A DNA stretch of 6,259 nt from positions 1 to 6,259 of the forward strand of contig CAYUAI010000150.1 in the NCBI GenBank assembly GCA_964442745.1. Direction: 5' to 3'. The translations under genes and the position numbers were made by a program. The number at the start of each line of letters is the position of its first letter. The stretch's first letter is position 1. The notes under the pieces are model-generated. The model saw nothing but the letters and a program-made list of their open reading frames with translations, had not been told where the DNA came from and searched no databases. Source of the DNA: CAYUAI01 sp964442745. Lineage in GTDB: Bacteria; Pseudomonadota; Gammaproteobacteria; S012-40. This document shows, piece after piece, positions 1 to 5,130 of the stretch.

Positions 1-409
1 AACTACTTCAAGGAATTGAACCAAGTGATTAAATTCTCACCTTGAAAGGGATGGCAAGAGGCCTTAACGTGGGCATTGCCAAAAATTCAATCCTACACCC
101 AAGATCTCCACAAAAAATATCCAAACATGAAAATCGCTATTGTCACGCATGGTACGGAACAATTCGCGCTGCTCAGTGAGAACGAATATCAGTATCGGGA
201 ACATACACAAGACCGTCAAAAATCTCGTTAATGGCAATATACCAGTGCATATTTGCGGCATTCATGCCTCATGGTATGACAAAGAGGCCATGGACTTTCC
301 TGACTATGTGGATGTTACCCCATCCGGCCCCGCCCAAATCCGAGACTATCAACGTCAAGGTTATGCATTAATTCGCATCAACCACACACCATCGCGATTA
401 TCCAAGTAA
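1..409 (+). pseudogene. DsrE/DsrF-like family protein, broken remnant
   Basis: Two reading frames together read as a small DsrE/F-like (sulfur-relay fold) protein. Frame 1, open from the left edge, gives KGWQEALTW, then YPNMKIAIVTHGTEQFALL (about 46-216). After that frame ends, the frame containing 407-409 continues with VKNLVNGNIPVHICGIHASW, FPDYVDVTPSGPAQI and GYALIRI. This order (hydrophobic strand plus HG, then a xVCGxHA-like strand, then a P-x-GPAQI-x-xY-x-x-GY tail) is what I know from DsrE-type proteins. Two lesions are visible: an in-frame TGA at 43-45, and a shift into the next frame (one extra base, or two lost) somewhere about 180-215. The gene begins left of the window or its start is lost; the ATG at 127 would skip the first strand and helix. 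A TTG-started reading of 140-409 joins nonsense to the true C-terminus. Family assignment is from remembered motifs and is moderately sure. A sequencing error could explain the frameshift but not easily the TGA as well. Confidence 0.6.
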
Positions 410-690
410 ATAACACTCAAAATCTAGCTTTCCCTTCTGATAATATCTATGCTCTTTTTATTGATATCGCATGATCGATAAATCAGCTGACGCGCTATCA
501 TTGATAACCGAGCACCCTTTTTTTTTTCACCGATCAGCGCAAAACAAGCGAGAACAAAAATTACCGAATGCCGAGAATTTTACTATAGACATCAGGTCAA
601 AGAAAAATTGAAGATCAAAGGCAATAAGGCAACACTAACTTTATCGCCTCGTTAAATATTGATCGATCCAAAAGGAAGCCATTGACAAGG
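410..690. other. Non-coding stretch between the DsrE-like remnant and the yjfI promoter
   Basis: I see no coding sequence here in any frame. It is AT-rich and holds a terminator-like structure (450-527) ending in a ten-T run, several scattered GATC sites (including GATCGATC at 661-668), and an isolated TTGACA at 682-687 that has no -10 element at a useful distance. Nothing else is recognisable. Confidence 0.6.
450..527 (+). terminator. Possible intrinsic terminator of the DsrE-like remnant, weak long-loop type
   Basis: Nested complementary arms TGCTC (450-454), TTAT (458-461) and TGATA (462-466) can pair with TATCA (496-500), ATAA (504-507) and GAGCA (510-514). Ten T follow at 518-527. The arms are AT-rich, interrupted, and enclose a loop of about 29 bases, so the stem is weak. 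The T run directly after it is the best argument for termination of transcription coming from the left edge. Confidence 0.3.
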
Positions 691-705
691 AGACATAATA
701 TGTCT
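691..705. promoter_or_regulatory. Palindromic operator box 1 (upstream of the yjfI -35)
   Basis: AGACATAATATGTCT is a perfect 15-bp palindrome around a central A (698). It ends on the first base of the -35 hexamer, so a protein bound here would sit just upstream of RNA polymerase. It shares the core GACATAATATGTC with boxes 2 and 3. The binding protein is unknown and no regulator gene lies in the window. Confidence 0.7.
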
Positions 706-733
706 TGACATATTATGTCAATCTAGGTATTAT
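705..733 (+). promoter_or_regulatory. Sigma-70 promoter of yjfI-yjfJ
   Basis: A perfect -35 TTGACA (705-710), a 17-bp spacer and TATTAT (728-733, five of six matches to TATAAT) make this by far the best promoter in the window. Transcription should start near 740, giving a leader of about 22 bases. With such a strong core and three operator copies on it, the natural reading is a promoter that is held off until an inducing signal arrives; that part is inference. Confidence 0.8.
706..720. promoter_or_regulatory. Palindromic operator box 2 (over the yjfI -35 and spacer)
   Basis: TGACATATTATGTCA is a perfect 15-bp palindrome around a central T (713); its core is the reverse complement of the core of box 1. 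It directly abuts box 1, centre to centre 15 bp, and covers five bases of the -35 hexamer plus ten of the spacer. Binding here would block polymerase. Confidence 0.7.
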
Positions 734-734
734 T

Positions 735-749
735 AGACATAATATGTCA
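735..749. promoter_or_regulatory. Palindromic operator box 3 (over the yjfI transcription start)
   Basis: AGACATAATATGTCA repeats the 13-bp core of box 1 exactly, centred on 742, which is 29 bp from box 2. It lies just downstream of the -10 hexamer and covers the expected transcription start (about 740), a classic repressor position. Confidence 0.7.
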
Positions 750-761
750 CAGAGGACAACA

Positions 762-1175
762 ATGAACATTAAAGAAATTGCGGGAAAATTGAGTGATCTT
801 TCTAGTGAAGTCACCGAAGGATTTGACTTTGAACAGCAAATCATTCCAGGTGAAGATGATGTTTTGCAAATCACGTTGACTGATCGTGAAGAAATCCCAG
901 TGTACATCACACTCACCGATACCCAAATGTTATGTATCTCCTATCTGTGGCACGAAAATGAAGTTAAACCCGAAAGCCATGAAGCCATGGTCAACGCTAT
1001 GCTGGAAATGAACATTCCCATGCCATTGTCATCATTTTCAAAAATTGCTGACAGATACGTTGTTTTTGGTGCACTTTCTTTAAATTCAAGCATAGAAGAC
1101 ATTGCACACGAAATTGTCACATTGAGTGATAACGCCATTGATTCCATCGAAGTCATGTCTGATTTTTTAAAATAA
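762..1175 (+). CDS. yjfI: YjfI-like protein, DUF2170 family
   Basis: Cytoplasmic protein of unknown biochemical role that accompanies PspA/IM30 homologues. The 137 residues from the ATG at 762 match the usual size (E. coli YjfI is about 133). Recognisable stretches are the N-terminal MNIKEIAGKL, the central strand pair around residues 33-61 (LQITLTD, VYITLTDTQMLCISYLW), MNIPMPLSSFSKIADRYVVF near 83-102, and the C-terminal EIVTLSDNAID. No signal peptide or membrane segment. The start is fixed by AGAGGA at 751-756, five bases before the ATG. A longer in-frame reading from TTG 705 would put the -10 element and an operator inside the gene, and is rejected. It is first gene of the transcript and yjfJ follows after 46 bases. 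Family and neighbour order make the call fairly firm; the function remains unknown. Confidence 0.88.
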   Translation: MNIKEIAGKLSDLSSEVTEGFDFEQQIIPGEDDVLQITLTDREEIPVYITLTDTQMLCISYLWHENEVKPESHEAMVNAMLEMNIPMPLSSFSKIADRYVVFGALSLNSSIEDIAHEIVTLSDNAIDSIEVMSDFLK

Positions 1176-1221
1176 TAACATAGCGATATTAATCACGTAG
1201 CTATATATCGAGGTAATGAAA

Positions 1222-1914
1222 ATGAGTTTATTAAAAAAAATTTTCACAGCCATCCGTGGCGGTGCTCGGGAAGTCGGTGAAGCAATCGTTGATGTAAATA
1301 GCGTACGTATTTTAGAACAAGAAATTCAAGACGCAGATGAGCACTTGAACAAGGCAAAACAAGACCTAACCTCGGTCATGGCAAAGGAAATGCAGGCAAA
1401 CCGCGAGATCGAGCGTTATAAAAAAGATATCGAACAATATGAAGGCTATACCATGCAAGCACTGGAAAAAGGCGATGAAACCTTAGCCATCGAAATTGCT
1501 GAAAAAATTGCAGGCCTAGAAAGCGAACTTAGCACCCACAGCGAAACCCAAGCCACTTTTTCTACCCATGCGATACGATTACGTGAATTAGTCAAGAAAA
1601 GTGAACGCCAATTAGGCGAATATAAACGCCAACTGGTCATGGTTAAAACCACCGAGAGTGTACAAAGAGCCACCTCGACCATTACCGATAACTTTACCAG
1701 TAGCAACTCTAAATTGCTCAGTGCCACAGAATCGCTAGAAAGGATAAAAAAGAAGCAGCAAGACTTTGACGATCGCATGAAAGCCGCCGAAACCTTGGAA
1801 CAAGAAACTAACGGTGCCTCACTTGAAGAAAAAATGCGTAACTCAGGCATTGGTGGTCAATCTCACTCTGCCAATAGCGTACTGAGCCGCTTGAAATCCC
1901 AAAAAAATAATTAA
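1222..1914 (+). CDS. yjfJ: PspA/IM30 family protein YjfJ
   Basis: Peripheral membrane coiled-coil protein of the PspA/IM30/Vipp1 (ESCRT-III-like) superfamily, expected to assemble on the inner face of the cytoplasmic membrane and help preserve it. The 230 residues agree with YjfJ (about 232). The N-terminal helix MSLLKKIFTAIRGG (1-14) is amphipathic and fits membrane contact. The long heptad-rich helices run from about 27 to 145 (ILEQEIQDADEHLNKAKQDL onward) and from about 160 to 195. The tail carries LEEKMRNSGIGG and SVLSRLKSQ, typical of this subfamily. GAGG at 1210-1213 lies 8 bases before ATG 1222 but only 2 before the in-frame ATG 1216, so 1222 is preferred. It is co-transcribed with yjfI and ends at a strong terminator. 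The YjfI/YjfK neighbours support YjfJ over the PspA of the pspF-pspABC system; no PspF, PspB or PspC is here. Confidence 0.92.
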   Translation: MSLLKKIFTAIRGGAREVGEAIVDVNSVRILEQEIQDADEHLNKAKQDLTSVMAKEMQANREIERYKKDIEQYEGYTMQALEKGDETLAIEIAEKIAGLESELSTHSETQATFSTHAIRLRELVKKSERQLGEYKRQLVMVKTTESVQRATSTITDNFTSSNSKLLSATESLERIKKKQQDFDDRMKAAETLEQETNGASLEEKMRNSGIGGQSHSANSVLSRLKSQKNN

Positions 1915-1925
1915 AATACCTCCCT

Positions 1926-1934
1926 CCCCCCCCC
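1926..1934 (+). repeat. C9 homopolymer tract between yjfJ and yjfK
   Basis: Nine consecutive C inside a pyrimidine-only stretch, between the yjfJ stop codon and the terminator stem. Such tracts slip during replication and in sequencing. Being non-coding, it could vary in length without breaking a gene. Confidence 0.8.
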
Positions 1935-1937
1935 TCA

Positions 1938-1970
1938 GCCGCACTGTCCCTCCCGGTGCGGCCCCTTTTT
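1938..1970 (+). terminator. Intrinsic terminator after yjfJ
   Basis: The stem GCCGCAC (1938-1944) pairs perfectly with GTGCGGC (1956-1962) around an 11-base loop. CCC and five T follow (1966-1970), then an AT-rich stretch. The seven-pair GC-rich stem is textbook. It ends the yjfI-yjfJ transcript, so yjfK depends on read-through or its own promoter; only a weak CATAAT (2011-2016), with no good -35, is seen upstream of yjfK. Confidence 0.8.
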
Positions 1971-2045
1971 ATATATACTCAACACTACACATGTACAAAA
2001 TCGATTAAATCATAATCAAATGACTCGACAATAAAGGATTGCCCC

Positions 2046-2690
2046 ATGTCATTTTGGAAAAATATTTTTAGCTCCCAAAACAGTGATGAACCCAGTGTCC
2101 GTGAGTTAAGCCATCCCAAGGATTTACAAACAGGCGATATCATCAAGTTTAAATATTTACCGCAATCAATACTCAGCAACCAGCAATTCCAAATAAGCGA
2201 CATCGGCACGTATGACTTTGAAGATCGCCATTTAACCGAATTCAAGCTCACCGGGAACACCGATGAAGCACTATTTATGATCGTTGATGATAGCGATGAT
2301 GAGACAATATTAACGATTTCGATTAAAATCAATCGCCGCATGACAGAAGAAATGTTCGACCTAGATCAGTTCGCTTTAGTATTCGATGGCGATGGCCATA
2401 CCTTTCTCACTCGCAAACAAGAACTCCAGGCCTATCGAGACTGGACTGCGCCGTCATACCGGCAAGAAATTTGTGCGGAAGCCGGTTATTATTATAAAAA
2501 AGATTACCGCCATCGGGCGCTGCCACAGCACCAAGGTGCCGGCGATCCGCTGGAATATTATCGTTTAGTCAGCGACGATCGGCAGTTTGCCATTGAAGCG
2601 GAAGTATACGAAGGGGGTGAAACCGATGTGCTTATGACACTTCGCCGTCCATTATCTGATATTGATGAAATGTGGCCTAGCGCCCCTTAA
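2046..2690 (+). CDS. yjfK: YjfK-like protein, DUF2491 family
   Basis: Protein of unknown biochemical role, third member of the YjfI-YjfJ-YjfK set. Its 214 residues are close to E. coli YjfK (about 219). Visible features are an N-terminal MSFWKNIF lead similar to other membrane-associated Psp partners, a beta-rich middle (GDIIKFKYLPQ, FKLTGNTDEALFMIVDD, ILTISIKINRRM), an aromatic patch AEAGYYYKKDYRHRALP and a C-terminal LRRPLSDIDEMWPSAP, which I associate with DUF2491. There is no signal peptide or clear membrane helix; the charge suggests a cytoplasmic protein. AAGGA at 2034-2038, seven bases before ATG 2046, supports the start. It is separated from yjfJ by 131 bases holding the C9 tract and a terminator, so its level is probably set apart from that of yjfI-yjfJ. 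The family call leans on both residues and gene order. Confidence 0.82.
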   Translation: MSFWKNIFSSQNSDEPSVRELSHPKDLQTGDIIKFKYLPQSILSNQQFQISDIGTYDFEDRHLTEFKLTGNTDEALFMIVDDSDDETILTISIKINRRMTEEMFDLDQFALVFDGDGHTFLTRKQELQAYRDWTAPSYRQEICAEAGYYYKKDYRHRALPQHQGAGDPLEYYRLVSDDRQFAIEAEVYEGGETDVLMTLRRPLSDIDEMWPSAP

Positions 2691-2702
2691 GAGCTGTTTG
2701 GC

Positions 2703-2751
2703 TAAAAAATATCGAACAGAAATTCATCGGAACGAGGCGGCTTATTTTTTA
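2703..2751 (+). terminator. Weak terminator-like inverted repeat after yjfK
   Basis: TAAAAAATA (2703-2711) pairs perfectly with TATTTTTTA (2743-2751) across a 31-base loop, beginning 12 bases after the yjfK stop. The arm itself supplies a T run. The stem is all A-T, so stability is poor, and this may be only AT-rich coincidence. Confidence 0.3.
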
Positions 2752-2805
2752 ATCCAGTAACTTCTTAATACCAATATTGGGCAGCCTAGCGTTTGAAAAT
2801 CGCGA

Positions 2806-2896
2806 TGAGAATTGATTTCACCGAGGTTCTTCTGAAGGAGGCCATACGTTGTTGTATGGCCAACTAACGAAAAATTTCTGTGAAATCCAGGTCTCA
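2806..2896. repeat. Nested inverted repeat, unknown role
   Basis: Three concentric arm pairs are perfect: TGAGA (2806-2810) with TCTCA (2892-2896), GATTTCAC (2814-2821) with GTGAAATC (2880-2887), and GGCCATAC (2840-2847) with GTATGGCC (2854-2861) around a 6-base loop. Together they give 21 pairs in 91 bases. No T run follows, so it is not a simple terminator. A palindrome CCAATATTGG (2771-2780) lies upstream and AGCCGGCT (2913-2920) downstream. It could be a small mobile or REP-like element, a structured RNA, or the leader of the next gene. Confidence 0.55.
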
Positions 2897-2955
2897 AGTG
2901 AGATTAAATGATAGCCGGCTCAATGTGGGTTAATACTAACTAATAAACAATTTTT

Positions 2956-3300
2956 ATGCGCAAAAAAAAAGACCTGCCCGTTAATTGGCAACGATCAGAC
3001 AAAGCAGTAAAAGCGTTACAGGTGGCTTTTTACGTCGATGAACAAGTACAAAAAAGCATTCGACAAACCGCTTGTTTACAGGGTATTAGCCCTTCAGACA
3101 TGATCAGGACGATCATTAATTTACCGGTATCTTCACCCCCCAAAAGACCCCGCCTAACCGCCTCACTCTGCCCCCAAGACTACCAGGAGCTAGCCAAACG
3201 CTACGGCGTCGATAGCACAGATTGCTTGGAAATAAAACGCTACGTCATGCAAGAACTGATTGATTTCTCAAATCAATACAACAAACAAAAAGAAAAATAA
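2956..3300 (+). CDS. Conserved-looking hypothetical protein with two ribbon-helix-helix-like halves
   Basis: I cannot name this 114-residue protein. It is basic at both ends (MRKKKD and NKQKEK). Its layout repeats: a short strand LQVAFYV (21-27), helix DEQVQKSIRQTACLQ (28-42), turn GIS, helix PSDMIRTIINLPV (46-58); then a proline-rich linker SSPPKRPR (59-66), strand LTASL (67-71), helix CPQDYQELAKRYG (72-84) and helix DCLEIKRYVMQELIDFSNQ (89-107). Strand-helix-helix is the Arc/MetJ ribbon-helix-helix pattern, so a DNA-binding role is plausible but inferred. There is no clear Shine-Dalgarno sequence before the ATG; upstream is only AT-rich. An A9 run (2962-2970) sits at codons 3-5 and could slip. 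It stands alone between two inverted-repeat regions, 198 bases before the channel operon. The coding call is good from codon texture and composition. Confidence 0.7.
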   Translation: MRKKKDLPVNWQRSDKAVKALQVAFYVDEQVQKSIRQTACLQGISPSDMIRTIINLPVSSPPKRPRLTASLCPQDYQELAKRYGVDSTDCLEIKRYVMQELIDFSNQYNKQKEK

Positions 3301-3342
3301 CGACTATAGTTATACATACCCGAAGCCAGGCGCTTATAGTCG
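3301..3342. repeat. Inverted repeat directly after the hypothetical gene
   Basis: CGACTATA (3301-3308) starts on the base after the stop codon and pairs perfectly with TATAGTCG (3335-3342) across a 26-base loop. No T run follows, so it may protect a 3' end rather than terminate, or be chance. Confidence 0.35.
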
Positions 3343-3374
3343 GTGAGCATAATTATTATCACAAAATTTGCAAA

Positions 3375-3420
3375 GCCTATTTTTTTCCCTTCAAGGCACC
3401 CCGAAGGGCGAGAAATAGGC
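3375..3420. repeat. Long two-part hairpin upstream of the channel operon
   Basis: Outer arms GCCTATTT (3375-3382) and AAATAGGC (3413-3420) are perfectly complementary. They enclose a 4/4 internal loop and inner arms CCCTTC (3387-3392) and GAAGGG (3403-3408) around a 10-base loop: 14 pairs in 46 bases. No T run follows on either strand. It lies 79 bases before the channel start, ahead of the likely -10 element, so it may act as DNA, or as the 3' end of the upstream transcript. Confidence 0.5.
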
Positions 3421-3429
3421 GAGTCAATG

Positions 3430-3459
3430 TTAAAATAATTTTGATCGCCTGCTTATACT
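3430..3459 (+). promoter_or_regulatory. Possible promoter of the channel-ACT-deformylase operon
   Basis: TATACT (3454-3459, five of six to consensus) has TTAAAA (3430-3435, four of six) 18 bp upstream. Transcription would begin near 3466, about 33 bases before the GTG. It is the best candidate in this gap, but modest. Confidence 0.35.
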
Positions 3460-3498
3460 CCACACTCACAAAGACAACCTCAAACTAAGTAAAACCCA

Positions 3499-4602
3499 GT
3501 GTTTAATTTTTTCGAAATCATCACCAAGCATAAAAGGCACCACTTATACCCCAGGCTCGATGTTGATAATCGCTCACGCCTCTACACCTTATTATGTTAT
3601 TTATTAGCCATTATTTTATTACACACCTTGGCCATGATAGTCATCGAGGAATTGCCTCTCGATGACGCCATATGGCTCACACTGACAACGATCACTACCG
3701 TTGGCTATGGAGATTTATCCGCTCAAACAGTGGCGGGTCGTATAGCCACTGCCCTGTTATTATATTTTGGTGGCATTTTCATCCTCGCTAAAATAGCTGG
3801 CGATTATTTTGATTATCGGCTAGAACGCAAACAAAAAATGATCAATGGCCAATGGAGATGGTACATGCGAAAACATATTGTCATTATTAATGCTCCGTCA
3901 ACCAATCCAGAGCAATATTTATTACGTCTCACACAGCAATTTCGTGATAACCCCGCCTTTGCCAGCACCCCCATTCAATGCTTAACCGATCAATTTCCCG
4001 ACGGCCTACCCAGTAAACTGCGCACCCTGGATATTTTACACTTCCACGGCCTACCGGAATCACAAGCGATGTTGGATGCTGTCGATGCCACGCAAGCCGA
4101 TTATATTATTATCTTGGCAAAAGACGAACATAACTACATTTCGGATAGCCAAACGTTTGATATATTACATCGACTACTCGACACCAAAGCACGCGGTAAA
4201 ATCATTGTTGAGTGTATTAATGACGATAATCGCAGCCGACTGCTCGCCGCTGGCGCTCAATCCGTATTACGCCCGATTCGAGCCTATCCTGAGCTGATTG
4301 TGCGGGCGGTCGTTGCCCCCGGCTCGGAAAGAGTGCTGGAGCATTTATTTACCCATCGTGGTAATTACACACAGCGCTACGACATCCAACTAGAGCAACA
4401 ACGCTGGGCAGATGTGGTGAGCGGACTCGTTCATCAAAATCTGGGTATTGCATTAGCCTACCTCGATGAACAAGGCGAGTTATTTTGCAATCCCCACTCC
4501 GACCAAAAAATCACCTCAAAAGCCATTTTTGTGTTGGTACGGGAACAAGATACACCATCGATTGCCCAAATAACCCAGAGTCTCATGACAAGGAGCGCCT
4601 AA
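3499..4602 (+). CDS. Two-TM potassium channel with cytoplasmic RCK (TrkA-N-like) region
   Basis: Inner-membrane K+ channel of 367 residues. TM1 spans about 30-50, a pore helix leads into the canonical selectivity filter TVGYGD (67-72), and TM2 spans about 80-101 (RIATALLLYFGGIFILAKI). A linker rich in charge (YRLERKQK) is followed by an RCK N-lobe at 125-260: strand HIVIINAP, then DILHFHGLP (178-186), DYIIILAKDE (201-210), KIIVECIN (234-241) and RLLAAGAQSVLRPI. A C-lobe follows at about 290-350. The first strand ends in INAPSTNPE, not the GxGxxG that binds NAD, so a different ligand or gating mode is likely; I recall this form from other gammaproteobacterial channels. The start is GTG 3499; an in-frame TAA at 3490 rules out anything longer and the next Met comes after TM1 begins. 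No clear Shine-Dalgarno is seen. It is first of three tightly packed genes. Confidence 0.9.
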   Translation: MFNFFEIITKHKRHHLYPRLDVDNRSRLYTLLCYLLAIILLHTLAMIVIEELPLDDAIWLTLTTITTVGYGDLSAQTVAGRIATALLLYFGGIFILAKIAGDYFDYRLERKQKMINGQWRWYMRKHIVIINAPSTNPEQYLLRLTQQFRDNPAFASTPIQCLTDQFPDGLPSKLRTLDILHFHGLPESQAMLDAVDATQADYIIILAKDEHNYISDSQTFDILHRLLDTKARGKIIVECINDDNRSRLLAAGAQSVLRPIRAYPELIVRAVVAPGSERVLEHLFTHRGNYTQRYDIQLEQQRWADVVSGLVHQNLGIALAYLDEQGELFCNPHSDQKITSKAIFVLVREQDTPSIAQITQSLMTRSA

Positions 4603-4603
4603 C

Positions 4604-5125
4604 ATGACTACTTGGTATATGTTAACCCTCGTGGGAGAAGATCACCCCGGTATCGTCGCCCAAGTCAGTCAGGCTCTCTATCAGGGCAATTGCTTGCTCG
4701 GCGAAGCTTCGATGATGCGTTTAGGTGGTAATTTCACCATCATGCTGATGGTGAGCAGCCAAAAAAACGACACCCACATCCAACAACTATTACAATCCAT
4801 TGCAGAAAAATTCGCCTTACAATTTCATATTGATCCCATTGAAGGCAAGTTACACCAACACCACTTACCTGACGTACAAATCATGGTACATGGTGCCGAC
4901 CGGGCAGGCATTGTCGCTCAAGTCACCCAAGCGGCGGCAAACGCCGGCTTAGATATCCTCGATCTAGAATCCGATGTGGCAGGCACCGAACAACAGCCCA
5001 TTTACATCATGCAAATTGCAGGCATGGCAAAACAAGGCACTGATAAAATCCAAGCCGCTCTCAGCTCATTTGAACAACAAGGCATTGATGTTAAAGTCAC
5101 AGTAATCGATACCATGATTGGCTGA
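4604..5125 (+). CDS. Double-ACT regulatory protein, GcvR-like
   Basis: Cytoplasmic protein of 173 residues made of two ACT domains, the small-molecule (usually amino-acid) binding module. ACT 1 covers about 4-77 with the ligand-loop motif GEDHPGIVAQVSQAL (11-25) and strand NFTIMLMVSS. ACT 2 covers about 90-170 with GADRAGIVAQVTQAAANAG (97-115) and strand YIMQIAG. This is the architecture of GcvR, the E. coli partner that inhibits GcvA to control glycine cleavage, though GcvR is somewhat longer (about 190). There is no DNA-binding domain, so it must act through a partner. AAGGAG (4590-4595) sits inside the end of the channel gene, 8 bases before the ATG, and the start lies one base past the channel stop, so translation is probably coupled. 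No gcv gene is nearby, so the glycine link is only by family; it could sense another metabolite. Confidence 0.82.
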   Translation: MTTWYMLTLVGEDHPGIVAQVSQALYQGNCLLGEASMMRLGGNFTIMLMVSSQKNDTHIQQLLQSIAEKFALQFHIDPIEGKLHQHHLPDVQIMVHGADRAGIVAQVTQAAANAGLDILDLESDVAGTEQQPIYIMQIAGMAKQGTDKIQAALSSFEQQGIDVKVTVIDTMIG

Positions 5126-5130
5126 CCGAT

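Noticed and set aside
64..261. 65-residue minus-strand frame, hydrophobic
   Set aside because: Antisense to the DsrE-like remnant; its hydrophobic look comes from the reversed strand.
682..687. Second TTGACA as a -35 of another promoter
   Set aside because: No -10-like hexamer at 15-19 bp; the next TATTAT (711-716) is 23 bp away.
691..749. The repeated palindromes as a small CRISPR array
   Set aside because: Units are 15-bp palindromes with 0 and 14 bases between them, far too short for repeat-spacer structure; operator sites explain them.
705..761. N-terminal extension of yjfI from TTG 705 or ATG 744
   Set aside because: It would translate the -10 element and an operator box; ATG 762 has a proper ribosome binding site and matches family length.
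1446..1850. 134-residue reading frame on the minus strand
   Set aside because: Lies entirely antisense to yjfJ, with no ribosome binding site and a serine/leucine-rich shadow composition.
1985..2341. 118-residue minus-strand frame
   Set aside because: Antisense to yjfK, whose own frame has family features and a good start.
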